Notes: generated from the sequence alone by a model not told the origin. A stretch of 64,000 bases of DNA from Sphingomonas ginsenosidivorax (GCF_007995065.1 NZ_VOQR01000001.1:2359001-2423000); one strand, 5' to 3'; positions 50,261-59,788 are shown, numbered from the stretch's first letter. Numbers and translations are program-made.

Positions 50261-52779
50261 CCCTGACCGCTCTCCTGCTCGCCGCGACCGCCATCGGCGC
50301 CACCCCGCCCATGCAGCAAACCCAGGCGCAGACCGCTCCCGCCGCCGCGCCCACGCTGACGCCGCGCAGCGACGGCGTCGAGGTGCGCGCCGGTGCGACG
50401 ATGATGCGCGTCACCGCGATGACCGACGGACTGATCCGCGTGCGCGTGGCCAAGGACGGCGTCTATGCCGAGGATGCCAGCTGGGCGGTGTCCGCCGAAC
50501 TGCGCCGCCGCAAGGCCGCGGTCACCGCGACGCCCGACGGCTTCACCACCGCCAGCGTCCGCGTGCGGATCGGCGCGGGGGGCGCGGTGACGTTCGAGAC
50601 GCTCGACGGCCGGGTCATCTCCGCGGATGCCGCCGCGCCGCGGGTAGACGGCACGGCGTTCACGATCGCCAAGACACTGCCGATCGCCGAGCATGTCTAT
50701 GGCATGGGCGACAAGACGCAGGGGCTCGACCGCCGCGGCCACGGCTTCGTCGACTGGAACACCGACGCATTCGGGTTCAGCAGCGCGGACGACCCCATCT
50801 ACAAGTCGATCCCGTTCTTCATCGGCACGGGCGCGGGCGGCGCGAGCGGGGGCGGCAGCTACGGCATCCTGCTCGACAACAGCTATCGCACCTGGTTCGA
50901 CTTCGGCCATCGCGATGCCGAGACGCTCTCGTTCGGCGGCCCCGACGGTCCGATCGACTATTATTTCATCGCAGGGCCGTCGATCGCCGAAGTTACACGG
51001 CGCTATGCCGACCTGACCGGGCATGCGCCGCTCGCGCCGAAATGGGCGCTCGGCTATCAGCAGTCTCGCTACAGCTATGGCTCGGCCGACGAGGTTCGCC
51101 AGATCGCCGCGCGGCTGCGCGCCGACCGCGTGCCGACCGACGTGATCTGGCTCGACATCGGCTATCAGGACCGCAACCGGCCGTTCACGACCGACGCCAA
51201 GACCTTCCCCGACCTGCCCAAGCTGGCGACCGAGATGAAGGCTGACGGGATCAAGCTGGTCGCGATCACCGATCTGCACATCGCCAAGGTCGACAGCGGC
51301 TACGCCCCCTATCAGGACGGCATGAAGGCCGACGCGTTCATCAAGAACGCCGACGGCACCCCCTATGTCGCGCCGGTCTGGCCCGGCCCGTCTGTGTTCC
51401 CCGACTTCACCAAGACCGCGGCGCGGACCTGGTGGGGCACGCAGTACAAGGGGTTCCTTGACGCGGGGATCGCCGGATTCTGGAACGATATGAACGAGCC
51501 GGCGATCTTCGAGACGCCGACCAAGACGATGCCGCTCGACACGCGCCACCGCATCGACAGCGACGATTTCGCGTCCCGCGTGACCGATCACCGCGAGGCG
51601 CACAACGTCTATGGCATGCTCAACACCCGCGCGACCTATGACGGCCTGCTGAAGCTGCGCCCCGACGAGCGTCCCTTCGTGATGACGCGCGCCAGCTATG
51701 CCGGCGGGCAGCGTTACGCCGTCACCTGGACGGGCGACAACAGTGCGACCTGGGATCATCTGAAGCTGTCGGTGCAGCAGATCATCAACCTCGGCCTGTC
51801 GGGCTTCGGCTACAGCGCCGCCGACGTCAGCGGGTTCGCAGGGGGCCCGAGTCCCGACCTGCTCACCCGCTGGACCGAGATCGGCGCGTTCACGCCGGTG
51901 TTCCGCAACCATTCGGCGACCGGCACGCCGCGCGTCGAGCCCTGGGTCGACGGCCCCGACCATCTCGCGATCCGTCGCCGCTTCATCGAGGAGCGGTATC
52001 GGCTGATGCCGTATTTCTACGCGCTGGCGGATCAGAACAGCCGGCTCGGCGACCCGATCATGCGACCGGTCTTCTACGACTATCCGTCCGCGATGACCGC
52101 GTCGTGCGACCAGTCGATGGCGTTCACGCTCGGCAAGTCGCTGCTGATCGCGCCCCCGCCCAAGCCCGAATCGCCGCAGGTCTACGACGTCTGCCTGCCG
52201 GCCGGCGGCTGGTATGACTATTGGACCGGCCAGCGCGTCGGCACCCCCGAGCCTGCCGCGGCCGGACCGATCCAGTCGGCGACGCAAGCCGTACCGACCG
52301 CGCGGTCGTTCGGCGACCGCGTGATCGAGACGCCGCGGCTCGACCACCTGCCGGTGTTCGTCCGCGCGGGCACGATCCTGCCGCGCCAGCCTTTGGTCCA
52401 GAGCACGAGCGAGACGCCGACCGGCCCGCTGACGCTCGACGTCTATCCCGGCGCGGACTGCAGCGGCACGCTGTACGAGGACGACGGCGTCAGCCTCGCC
52501 TATGCGCGCGGCCGCTATTTCCGGCAGGCGATCCGCTGCGAGGTCGTCGGGAACCGGATGACGATCAGCTTCGCCAAGCCCCAGGGCAACCACACGCCGT
52601 GGTGGCGGAGTGTCGCCGTCACGGTGCACGACTGGACCGGCACCGGCACCGCGACCGTCAAGGGCAAGCGCGTCGCGAACACGACCGACAGCGCGGCCAG
52701 GACGTCGACGATCGTCCTGAAGGCGCCTACCACGCCGACCGCGATCGTCATCGACCGCGCGGGCGCAGCGTCGCAGTAA
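50257..52779 (+). CDS. GH31 alpha-glucosidase/xylosidase-type, exported
   Basis: An 840-residue GH31 enzyme, start ATGA overlapping the preceding stop. Signal peptide-like start MTLTALLLAATAIGATPP. The barrel carries DVIWLDIGYQDRNRPF, the nucleophile Asp in FWNDMNEPAIF and the acid/base Asp in WTGDNSATW, followed by the GGPSPDLLTRW region. The C-terminal sheets show YWTGQRVG and FVRAGTILP. GH31 includes alpha-glucosidases and alpha-xylosidases; in this maltodextrin run an alpha-glucosidase is most likely, acting in the periplasm on non-reducing ends. It closes the operon-like run of five genes begun at 43856. Confidence 0.93.
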   Translation: MTLTALLLAATAIGATPPMQQTQAQTAPAAAPTLTPRSDGVEVRAGATMMRVTAMTDGLIRVRVAKDGVYAEDASWAVSAELRRRKAAVTATPDGFTTASVRVRIGAGGAVTFETLDGRVISADAAAPRVDGTAFTIAKTLPIAEHVYGMGDKTQGLDRRGHGFVDWNTDAFGFSSADDPIYKSIPFFIGTGAGGASGGGSYGILLDNSYRTWFDFGHRDAETLSFGGPDGPIDYYFIAGPSIAEVTRRYADLTGHAPLAPKWALGYQQSRYSYGSADEVRQIAARLRADRVPTDVIWLDIGYQDRNRPFTTDAKTFPDLPKLATEMKADGIKLVAITDLHIAKVDSGYAPYQDGMKADAFIKNADGTPYVAPVWPGPSVFPDFTKTAARTWWGTQYKGFLDAGIAGFWNDMNEPAIFETPTKTMPLDTRHRIDSDDFASRVTDHREAHNVYGMLNTRATYDGLLKLRPDERPFVMTRASYAGGQRYAVTWTGDNSATWDHLKLSVQQIINLGLSGFGYSAADVSGFAGGPSPDLLTRWTEIGAFTPVFRNHSATGTPRVEPWVDGPDHLAIRRRFIEERYRLMPYFYALADQNSRLGDPIMRPVFYDYPSAMTASCDQSMAFTLGKSLLIAPPPKPESPQVYDVCLPAGGWYDYWTGQRVGTPEPAAAGPIQSATQAVPTARSFGDRVIETPRLDHLPVFVRAGTILPRQPLVQSTSETPTGPLTLDVYPGADCSGTLYEDDGVSLAYARGRYFRQAIRCEVVGNRMTISFAKPQGNHTPWWRSVAVTVHDWTGTGTATVKGKRVANTTDSAARTSTIVLKAPTTPTAIVIDRAGAASQ

Positions 52780-52826
52780 TCCCGGCGGGGCGCCGTTCGC
52801 CCGGGTCGGGCGGATAGGAGATCGGC

Positions 52827-53330
52827 GTGCCGAAGGAACCCGGATGGCTGGTGGACGCAAGGCGCCGGCTCGGCACCAGGGAAGCCGCCGGATCGGCGAA
52901 CAGTCCGACCATTCTCGGCTGGGCCAAGCGGCTCGGCACGAGGGTGCTCGGAATGATCTACAACGCCGACAGCGTTCCCTGGTGCGGGGTGTTCGTCGCC
53001 GACTGCCTGCAACAGGACGGCATCGTGCCCGCCGCGATCGCGGTGCGCGCGACGTCGTGGTCGGCATGGGGACAGGCGCTCCGCCCCGAACGGCTCGCGC
53101 CCGGCGCCGTCCTCGTGTTCGCGCGCCCCGGGGGCGGCCATGTCGGCTTCTATATCGGCGAGGACCCGACCGCCTATCATGTCCTCGGCGGCAATCAGGG
53201 GGATGCGGTCACCATCGCCCGGGTTGCGAAGGCGCGGTGCATCGCGCGACGCTGGCCAGCGGGGCGGCCAGTCATCGGCAAGCCGGTCCAACGCGCGGCA
53301 CGGACGCCGATCTCCAACGACGAAGCGTAG
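52827..53330 (+). CDS. NlpC/P60-type hydrolase, TIGR02594-like
   Basis: A 167-residue protein whose core matches the TIGR02594 family of cysteine-peptidase-fold cell-wall hydrolases. It has the catalytic Cys in VPWCGVFVADCL (about residue 53), a GAVLVF strand and the His in GGGHVGFYIG (about 110), with a late GNQGDAV segment. GTG start preceded by GGAGA at a good distance. There is no signal peptide, as in phage or cytoplasmic-side lysins, so it may be exported by another route or serve in wall turnover. It stands 47 bases after the GH31 gene on the same strand, and could be read with it, but its role in sugar use is unclear. Confidence 0.85.
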   Translation: MPKEPGWLVDARRRLGTREAAGSANSPTILGWAKRLGTRVLGMIYNADSVPWCGVFVADCLQQDGIVPAAIAVRATSWSAWGQALRPERLAPGAVLVFARPGGGHVGFYIGEDPTAYHVLGGNQGDAVTIARVAKARCIARRWPAGRPVIGKPVQRAARTPISNDEA

Positions 53331-53532
53331 GCCCTCTCCCGCCCCGCCGCGCTCAGGCCGGCATGGTCGCCCGACCAAAGGCTGCGTCGGTCGTCCATAG
53401 GTCGCGTAGCGCTCGTGCGCGATGCGGTGATACGGGATCGATATCGCGGCGAGAATGCCCGGCGCAGCAGCGATCGGTCATGAAACACTCCCTGCTATCG
53501 TAATGATGCTGCGCCTCCGGCATCGAAATCAC

Positions 53533-53556
53533 ATCCTCCCCCGCCAGGGGGAGGAT
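53533..53556. repeat. Palindromic hairpin, intergenic
   Basis: Arms ATCCTCCCCC (53533-53542) and GGGGGAGGAT (53547-53556) with a 4-base loop, a perfect inverted repeat in the gap between converging genes. It has the look of the dispersed GC-rich palindromic elements of sphingomonad genomes and could also end transcription from either side. Confidence 0.55.
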
Positions 53557-53564
53557 CCACCGGT

Positions 53565-55157
53565 TCAGCCCTGCTCGGCATAGTGGAAATAGGCAAAGTC
53601 CGCCGGGTGTCCCGCGCCCGAGAGGTCCTGGCACGCCATCCCGACGAACGCACCGGTGAAGTTGGGCAGCCCGGGCAGCGTCGCCTCGTCGGACAGGATG
53701 CTCGCATCGAACGTCTCGGGCAGCCAGCACCAGTCCGCGGCGTCGGCCAGGCGGTAGCCGAACCGCATCGCCTCGTGATCCACCGCGACGGTCAGCATGA
53801 TCGGCCCCGCCGCGATCGGGATCGGATCCGACACCACGCTGCTGCCGTGCGCGCTCGGGATCGCGGACAGGACCTGGACCTGGCGCCGCCCGTCGTCGTC
53901 GGTCGTGACGTACAGATAGTGGAATTTCGTCGAGTTATAGTAGCAGACCAGCCCCGCCGCCTGCTGGAAATGCCGCGGTTCGAAGTCGAGCAGCGTCTCG
54001 GCGGTATAGCGGAACGCCTGTTGCCGCCGCGCGATCAGCGCCTGCGTGAAATGGCTCCCGATCGTCTCGCGACCATGGAGCCGCAAATGGCCGACACGCT
54101 CGGTCAGGCTGAACAGCTGCTCGGGATACGGCGTGCGCAACCACTGGAACGCCGCCGGCAACGCGCCGCCGTCGAACTCGCTGCGCTCGTCGATAAGCGC
54201 CGCGGCACCGCCGCCCCCATCCGGGTTCGCGGCACCGTCGAGCGTCCGCAACCAGCCATCCTCGCCCCAGCGCATCGGCTGGATCGCCGTCTCGCGCCCC
54301 AGCACGCAGCGATCGCACACCGGCAGCGGACGCCCGCACAGATACGCCATCCAGGTCTCGCCCGCCGGGGTGTCGACGAGGTCGCCATGCCCGGTGCGCT
54401 GCAACGGTGCGTCCGGCTTCCCCATCGCGGTCAGCACCGGCCCGTCGGGATGCGCCTCGTACGGCCCGAACAACGACCGCGACCGCGCCATTACGACGGC
54501 ATGGTTGCGCTCGGTGCCGCCCTCCGCGACCAACAGATGATACCAGCCGTCGCGCTTGTAGAGATGCGGCCCCTCGGTGAACCCTAAAGCCGTCCCCTCG
54601 AAGATCTGCCGCCGTTCGCCGAGCAGCGCGCCGCTCGACAGGTCGATCTCCTGCACCACAATGCCCGCAAACCGCCCCCTGCCGGGCCGGTGATCCCACA
54701 GCATGTTGAGCAGCCAGCTGCGGCCGTCCTCGTCATGGAACAGCGCAGGGTCGAAACCGCTGCTGTTGAGGTGCACCGGGTCGGACCAGTCCCCTTCGAT
54801 CCGGTCGCACCACACCCAGTAATTGTGGAAATCGCGCAGCGACGCGCCGCTGGCCCCGTCGACCGTGGTCTGGCCGTACCGCTTCACGTCGGAATAGATC
54901 AGGTGGAAGCGGCCGTCGGCGTAACTCAGATCGGGCGCCCACACGCCGCAGGAATCGGGATTGCCGCGCATGTCGAGCTGGCTCGCGCGGTTGAGCGGGC
55001 GCCCGACGAACGTCCAGTCCACCAGGTCGCGCGAGCGGTGGATCTGCACGCCGGGATACCATTCGAAGGTCGAGGTCGCGACGTAATAGTCCTCGCCGAC
55101 GCGGACGATCGACGGGTCGGGGTTGAACCCGCGCAGGATGGGATTGCGGAACGTCAT
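53565..55157 (-). CDS. GH43 beta-xylosidase-like enzyme (GH43_11 type)
   Basis: A 530-residue, five-bladed-propeller GH43 enzyme with a C-terminal beta-sandwich. Visible catalytic residues: base Asp in FNPDPSIVRVGEDYY (residue 14), pKa-tuning Asp in FDPALFHDEDG, and acid Glu in FTEGPHLYKRDGWY. The first 300 residues and the later XylB-like jelly roll agree with xylosidases (about 530 residues). It removes xylose from xylooligosaccharides, by family knowledge. It has no signal peptide, so it should act in the cytoplasm after import. The ATG overlaps the stop of the MFS gene (ATGA), so transporter and enzyme are coupled. Confidence 0.93.
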   Translation of the reverse strand: MTFRNPILRGFNPDPSIVRVGEDYYVATSTFEWYPGVQIHRSRDLVDWTFVGRPLNRASQLDMRGNPDSCGVWAPDLSYADGRFHLIYSDVKRYGQTTVDGASGASLRDFHNYWVWCDRIEGDWSDPVHLNSSGFDPALFHDEDGRSWLLNMLWDHRPGRGRFAGIVVQEIDLSSGALLGERRQIFEGTALGFTEGPHLYKRDGWYHLLVAEGGTERNHAVVMARSRSLFGPYEAHPDGPVLTAMGKPDAPLQRTGHGDLVDTPAGETWMAYLCGRPLPVCDRCVLGRETAIQPMRWGEDGWLRTLDGAANPDGGGGAAALIDERSEFDGGALPAAFQWLRTPYPEQLFSLTERVGHLRLHGRETIGSHFTQALIARRQQAFRYTAETLLDFEPRHFQQAAGLVCYYNSTKFHYLYVTTDDDGRRQVQVLSAIPSAHGSSVVSDPIPIAAGPIMLTVAVDHEAMRFGYRLADAADWCWLPETFDASILSDEATLPGLPNFTGAFVGMACQDLSGAGHPADFAYFHYAEQG

Positions 55158-56419
55158 GCAGGCTTTCGTATCAGGGTCCAGAGGATCGCGGCGCCGACCA
55201 GGTCGAGCAGCCCGAGCAGGACGAAGAAGGGTTGGTAGCCGACCGTCGCGACGAGCGATCCGAGCACGAGCGTGAAGATCAGCACGCCCAGATTGGCGGC
55301 GGTCCCCGACACGCCGGTGGCGGTCGCGACCTGATCCTGCGGGAACATGTCGGACGCCATCGTGATGACGGTGACCGACAGCGTCTGGTGCGCGAAGCCG
55401 CCGACGCAGAGCAGGGCGATCGCCGCGACCGGATTGGTCACGGTGCCGACGAACATCATGGCCATCATCAGGACGGCGCCGACCGTGAACGCCCAGCGTC
55501 GCGCGTCGATCAACCCGACGCCGCGCCGCTGTAGCCACGCCACCACCGCAGGGCCGAACAGGCACCCCAGATCGGCGGCGAGGAACGGCAGCCACGCGAA
55601 CAGCGCGATCTGCTTGAGGTCGAAATGCCGGACCTGCACCAGGTACAGCGGCATCCACAGCGACAGCATCCCCCAGACCGGATCGGCCAGGAACCGCGCC
55701 GCGGCGATCGCCCACAGGTTGCGCCGCCGCAGCAGGTCGCGCAGCGGCGGCCGTACCCGCCTGGTCGCGAGCGCCGCTTCCTGCCCGCCGACGATATGCG
55801 CATGCTCGGCCGCCGACAGCCGCCGGTGCCGTGCGGGCGGCGCGTACCAGGCGAGCCACGCGATCACCCAGACGAGCCCCAGCCCGCCCGCGACGAAGAA
55901 CGCCGCGCGCCAGCTGTGATTGAACACCGCCCACGCGACCAGAGGCGGCGCGAACACCGCACCGAACGACGCGCCGATCTGGTAGATCCCGCCCGCAACG
56001 CCGCGCTCGCGCGCCGGGAACCACTCAGCGACCAGCTTCATGCCCGCAGGCTGCGCCGATCCCTCGACTAGCCCCAGCGCACCGCGCAAGCCCGCAAACC
56101 CAAGCCATCCGCTGGCAAGGCCGTGCCCCATCGTGATCAGCGACCACAGGGTCACGAACAGCGTGAACCCGATCTTCAACCCGATGCTGTCGAGCAGATA
56201 CCCCGCGACCGGCTGGAACATGATCCCGATCTGGAACGCGCCGGTGATCCACGAATATTGCTGCGCCGAGATGTGCTGTTCGGCCATTATCGCGGGCGCC
56301 GCCACCCCCAGCACGCTGCGCGCCAGATAGTTGATCACCATCGCCACGACGAACAGGCCGATGATGGTCCAGCGGATATGCCGAAAGCGCTGCACTAGGG
56401 TTCCCGGTAACGTTATCAT
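55154..56419 (-). CDS. MFS transporter, ACS-like (ExuT-type), probably xylo-oligosaccharide or uronate uptake
   Basis: A 421-residue twelve-helix permease of the major facilitator superfamily, of the anion:cation symporter branch by the pattern RHIRWTIIGLFVVAMVINYLAR, then GYLLDSIGLKIGFTLF, and ALGLVEGSAQPAGMKLVAEWFPARERGVA. In other Sphingomonadales such carriers stand beside GH43 enzymes and take up xylo- or glucurono-oligosaccharides. Start uncertain: ATG 56419 lies across a LacI-like palindrome (56406-56418), and a GTG at 56395 with GGGAA before it is also reasonable. I keep the longer one with reserve. It is co-translated with the xylosidase gene. Regulated by the LacI protein next door (inference). 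Confidence 0.85.
   Translation of the reverse strand: MITLPGTLVQRFRHIRWTIIGLFVVAMVINYLARSVLGVAAPAIMAEQHISAQQYSWITGAFQIGIMFQPVAGYLLDSIGLKIGFTLFVTLWSLITMGHGLASGWLGFAGLRGALGLVEGSAQPAGMKLVAEWFPARERGVAGGIYQIGASFGAVFAPPLVAWAVFNHSWRAAFFVAGGLGLVWVIAWLAWYAPPARHRRLSAAEHAHIVGGQEAALATRRVRPPLRDLLRRRNLWAIAAARFLADPVWGMLSLWMPLYLVQVRHFDLKQIALFAWLPFLAADLGCLFGPAVVAWLQRRGVGLIDARRWAFTVGAVLMMAMMFVGTVTNPVAAIALLCVGGFAHQTLSVTVITMASDMFPQDQVATATGVSGTAANLGVLIFTLVLGSLVATVGYQPFFVLLGLLDLVGAAILWTLIRKPA
56406..56418. promoter_or_regulatory. LacI-type operator GGTAACGTTATCA at the MFS start
   Basis: The 8-base palindrome TAACGTTA (56408-56415) lies in front of, or across, the MFS gene start and 169 bases from the LacI gene. 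It shares the core TA-N-CG-N-TA with the palindromes at 59639, 59721, 61533 and 63551. See the finding on this shared motif. Confidence 0.45.
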
Positions 56420-56586
56420 CAATTGGTACGCCGAATTGGGGCGTCGGGGCAACTGTCTTACCGCCCCTGCCCGCGCGACCGGCCGTTCGCCGGTTCGTCC
56501 GCGCGCGATCCGGCGTTGCATCGGTGCGACAAAGCTCTACGTCGCTAAGGGGGTACCGGCTCGGTTTCGTCGGTGGGAGGATCGGT

Positions 56587-57681
56587 GTGAAGGAACGCGC
56601 GCGGCGCCTACGCAGTCCGACGATCATCGACGTCGCAGCCAGGGCCGGCGTGTCGCCGATGACGGTGTCGCGGGTCATCAACGATCGCCCCGGAGTCGAT
56701 CCCGCCACGCGCGCCGGCGTACAGCAGGCGATCGTCGAACTCGGCTACACGCCCAACCTCGCCGCGCGAAGCCTCGTCACCTCGGCCGAGCTGAAGATCG
56801 GCGTCGTCTATTCCAATCCCAGCGCCGCGTTCATGAGCGACTTCCTGACAGGCGTGTTCGAGGAAGCGTCGGTCCGGGGCGCGCGGCTGGTGCTGCTGAA
56901 GGGCGAGGACGGTCACCCACCCTCGCAGTCCGCGCTGGAGGATCTGGTGCGCTCCGGCATATCCGGGCTGATCTGCGCACCGCCGCTCAGCGAATCCCCC
57001 GCCGTGCTCAAGGTGCTCCACATGGCGCGCGTGCCGGTCGCCGCGGTCGGGGCCCACGGCGTCGAGGGCGCGATCTGCGTCCGGATCGACGACCGGCTCG
57101 CGGCGTACGAGATGACGCGCGAACTGATCGCCCTGGGCCATCGCCGGCTGGGCTTCGTCGTCGGCAACCCGGGCCAGGTCGCCAGCCTGCAGCGGCTCGA
57201 TGGCTTCCAGGCGGCGGTACGCGAGCACGCCGGCGTGACGACGACGATCGCGCAGGGTGATTTCAGCTTCGCCTCGGGGCTGGCCGCGGGCGACGCGCTG
57301 CTCCAGGCCGATCCGCGCCCGACCGCGATCTTCGCGAGCAACGACGACATGGCGGCCGCGATCGTCTCGGTGGCGCATCGCCGTCACCTCGACGTACCCG
57401 CCGAACTGACCGTGGTCGGGTTCGACGATACCACCGCCGCAGTCACGCTGTGGCCGCCGCTGACCACCGTCCACCAACCGGTTCGCCGGCTCGCCGCGGA
57501 GGCGCTTGGCCTGCTCGTCGCGGAGATCGGGGCGCCGCCGCGAAAGGCTGGCGAGCGAATAGACCAGGTCCTCGACCATGCGATCGTCCAGCGCCAATCG
57601 ACCGCGCCACCGGGTACGATCGATCCCGATCGGCAGTCGCATGCGGCCCGACCTTCGATGAATACGCCGCCGGGAGACTAG
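56587..57681 (+). CDS. LacI-family regulator of the arabinoxylan locus
   Basis: A 364-residue LacI/GalR repressor with a GTG start directly behind a strong GGGAGGATCGGT ribosome site. The N-terminal HTH: PTIIDVAARAGVSPMTVSRVIND, then VDPATRAGVQQAIVELGY. The effector domain follows from about residue 60 with LKIGVVYSNPSAAFMSDFL, SGISGLICAPPLSESPAV, LGHRRLGFVVGNPGQ, DPRPTAIFASNDDMAAAIV and VVGFDDTTAAVTLWPPLTTVHQP. It lies between the xylosidase/MFS pair and the arabinofuranosidase and probably binds the repeated TA-N-CG-N-TA palindromes of this region. Inducer likely xylose, arabinose or a derivative. Its relation to the Caulobacter xylose repressor is plausible. Confidence 0.92.
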   Translation: MKERARRLRSPTIIDVAARAGVSPMTVSRVINDRPGVDPATRAGVQQAIVELGYTPNLAARSLVTSAELKIGVVYSNPSAAFMSDFLTGVFEEASVRGARLVLLKGEDGHPPSQSALEDLVRSGISGLICAPPLSESPAVLKVLHMARVPVAAVGAHGVEGAICVRIDDRLAAYEMTRELIALGHRRLGFVVGNPGQVASLQRLDGFQAAVREHAGVTTTIAQGDFSFASGLAAGDALLQADPRPTAIFASNDDMAAAIVSVAHRRHLDVPAELTVVGFDDTTAAVTLWPPLTTVHQPVRRLAAEALGLLVAEIGAPPRKAGERIDQVLDHAIVQRQSTAPPGTIDPDRQSHAARPSMNTPPGD

Positions 57682-57923
57682 TCGGCACGTTCGAGCCACC
57701 CGTCGCCCCATAATCGCGAGCCCCGACCATATCGCCGGGGTCGATCCGCCGTCAGATGGCGGCGCGGTGCCCAAGCCCCCAACCGACCATCTGTCGCTCG
57801 ATCGCCGCCTGGCCCAAAACGCGCGGGTCCGGCGACCAACCGCGCCAAGGCGACCGGGGCGGCGCCGATGCCGATCGCCCGCCCTGTGGCAAGCTGATAG
57901 GCGTCGGACCGCCCGCCACTCGC

Positions 57924-59525
57924 TCAGCGCACGTCGAGCACCAGCACCGACTTCGCCGGCAGCGTGACCGTCAGCGTACCGCCCGCCACCTGCGCGGCCG
58001 TGAAGGGCTGCGGCGCTACCACGTCGGGCGCGTCGAAGCTGTTGTGCGCGTCCATCGCCGTCCCGGTGATGATCCGGCCGCTCGCCTGCGTCGCCTGGAG
58101 CCCCGCGAGCGACACCGTCACCGGCATCGCGCGGTTGGGGTCGAGGTTGACGAGAGCGACATGCACCTGCCCCGCGGTATCGCGCACCGCCGATGCGCTG
58201 ACCGCGGGCACCGCCACCTCGTCCTTGTGATACCAGGGCGAAGTGAGCTCGATCGGCAGCGAGGTCGCGCCCTGCCAGGGCTTGTACAGGTCGTACACCC
58301 AATAGGTCGGGGTCTTCACCATCTTCGCGCCGTCGGTCAGGAGCATCGCCTGCAGCACGTTCACCATCTGCGCGATCGCCGCCATCTTCACGCGGTCGGC
58401 GTGATGCGCGAAGATGTTGATGTTGAGCCCGGCGACCACCGCGTCGCGCAGCGAGTTCTGCTGCTCGAGAAAGCCGGGGTTGGTCCCCGGGGTCGGATCG
58501 TACCACGTGCCCCATTCGTCGACCGCCAGCATCACGCGCTTGGCCGGATCATATTTGTCCATGATCGCCGAATGCCTGGTGAGGAAGGTTTCCATCTGCA
58601 GCGTGTGCGACATCGTCGTCGCCCATTCGCGCTCGGGGAAGCCCAAGGCGGCGCCCTTGTCGCTCCACTTCTTGTCGCGCGGGCGAGTGTAGTAATGCAG
58701 CGCCAGCCCGTCGATGTTCTTGCCCGCGATGCGCATCATCGCGTCGGTCCAGTCATAGTTCGAATCGCTCGGGCCGCTCGCGATCTTGAGCATCTTGCCG
58801 TTGGCCGCCTTGGCGAACTGCGCGTAGCGGTTGGTCATGTCCGCCGCGAATTCGGCGCGCATGTTGCCGCCGCAGCCCCACAGCTCGTTGCCGATGCCGA
58901 GATACTGCAGCTTCCACGGCGCGGCATGGCCGTTGCGTTCGCGCTCCTTGGCGAGCACCGTCGTGCCCTGCGCCGCGGTCATGTACTCGACCCATTGTGC
59001 CGTCTCGGCGGGCTCGGCGCTGCCGACGTTCGCCGAGACGTAGGTGGCCGCACCCAGCCGCTCCATCAGCCCCATATATTCGTGCGTGCCGAAGCTGTTG
59101 TCCTCGTTGACGCCGCCCCAGTTGGTGTTGACCTTGGTCGGCCGCGACTTGGTCGCGCCAATGCCGTCGCGCCAGTGATATTCGTCGGCGAAACAGCCGC
59201 CGGGCCAGCGCACCATCGGCACGTTCACGGCCTTGAGCGCGGCAATCACGTCGCTGCGATAGCCGCCATCGTTCGGGATGCGCGATCCCTTGCCGACCCA
59301 GATCCCGCCATAGATTCCGTGGCCGAGATGCTCGGCGAACTGGCCGAACACGTCGCGGTGGATCACCGGTCCGGGGGTATCCGCATGGAGCGTCGCCGCG
59401 ACCGTGGGCGCGGCCTCCTGCGCGCGTGCCGGCATGGTGACGACGCTCGCCAGCATCAGCGGTACGAACAGGGCGCGCAGGCCCCTGGCGGATTTCGGCT
59501 GTCTGGTGCGGTCGCTCACGGTCAT
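57924..59525 (-). CDS. GH51 alpha-L-arabinofuranosidase, exported
   Basis: A 533-residue enzyme that removes arabinofuranose side chains from arabinoxylan or arabinan. After a cationic, hydrophobic signal segment (residues about 15-36, ending ARAQ) it shows the family marks: GGCFADEYHWRDGIG, the acid/base Glu in YLGIGNELWGCG, and the nucleophile Glu in LAVDEWGTWY. A C-terminal sandwich ends in VLVLDV. ATG with GGGAGAG before it supports this start. It is on the opposite strand from the LacI gene, with its promoter in the 263-base gap to the next GH43 gene; palindrome TGATACCGCTAT (59639-59650) lies in that gap. Confidence 0.93.
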   Translation of the reverse strand: MTVSDRTRQPKSARGLRALFVPLMLASVVTMPARAQEAAPTVAATLHADTPGPVIHRDVFGQFAEHLGHGIYGGIWVGKGSRIPNDGGYRSDVIAALKAVNVPMVRWPGGCFADEYHWRDGIGATKSRPTKVNTNWGGVNEDNSFGTHEYMGLMERLGAATYVSANVGSAEPAETAQWVEYMTAAQGTTVLAKERERNGHAAPWKLQYLGIGNELWGCGGNMRAEFAADMTNRYAQFAKAANGKMLKIASGPSDSNYDWTDAMMRIAGKNIDGLALHYYTRPRDKKWSDKGAALGFPEREWATTMSHTLQMETFLTRHSAIMDKYDPAKRVMLAVDEWGTWYDPTPGTNPGFLEQQNSLRDAVVAGLNINIFAHHADRVKMAAIAQMVNVLQAMLLTDGAKMVKTPTYWVYDLYKPWQGATSLPIELTSPWYHKDEVAVPAVSASAVRDTAGQVHVALVNLDPNRAMPVTVSLAGLQATQASGRIITGTAMDAHNSFDAPDVVAPQPFTAAQVAGGTLTVTLPAKSVLVLDVR

Positions 59526-59638
59526 GCTCTCCCTGTCGGCCGCCTGCCGGCGCACCCGTTTCTCACGTTCTTGTAGGAGTAGTTAAAACGCAGCATCCGT
59601 CAACTGGCGGAATGGCGGACGGCAGGCAGATGGAGCGT

Positions 59639-59650
59639 TGATACCGCTAT
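59639..59650. promoter_or_regulatory. Palindrome-like site TGATACCGCTAT
   Basis: In the shared promoter gap of the divergent GH51 and GH43 genes, with core TACCGCTA, matching the TA-N-CG-N-TA pattern of the regulon sites. It lies 114 bases upstream of the GH51 start. A candidate operator for the LacI regulator at 56587. Confidence 0.4.
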
Positions 59651-59720
59651 AGCGCCCGACAATCGGGCAACGGTACCGGCAAAATGGGAGCGCGACTACG
59701 GAGGTGCTGGCGCATGCGAA

Positions 59721-59736
59721 TGTTAGCGCTATAACA
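59721..59736. promoter_or_regulatory. LacI-type operator TGTTAGCGCTATAACA
   Basis: A 16-base near-perfect inverted repeat (TGTTA..TAACA flanking GCGCTA) 53 bases upstream of the GH43 start at 59789. The core TAGCGCTA is the same as in the site at 63551. It also resembles the xylose operator of Caulobacter crescentus as I recall it. Confidence 0.6.
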
Positions 59737-59788
59737 ATGGTCGCAACCGGTCGAGCAAGGCCGCGGGACGATACCGGAAAGGATGACG

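Noticed and set aside
50236-53067. 943-residue minus-strand open frame
   Set aside because: Opposite the GH31 gene, whose catalytic motifs are clear; no domain in the antisense translation.
57756-59576. 606-residue plus-strand frame
   Set aside because: Antisense of the GH51 gene, which has signal peptide and both catalytic Glu residues.
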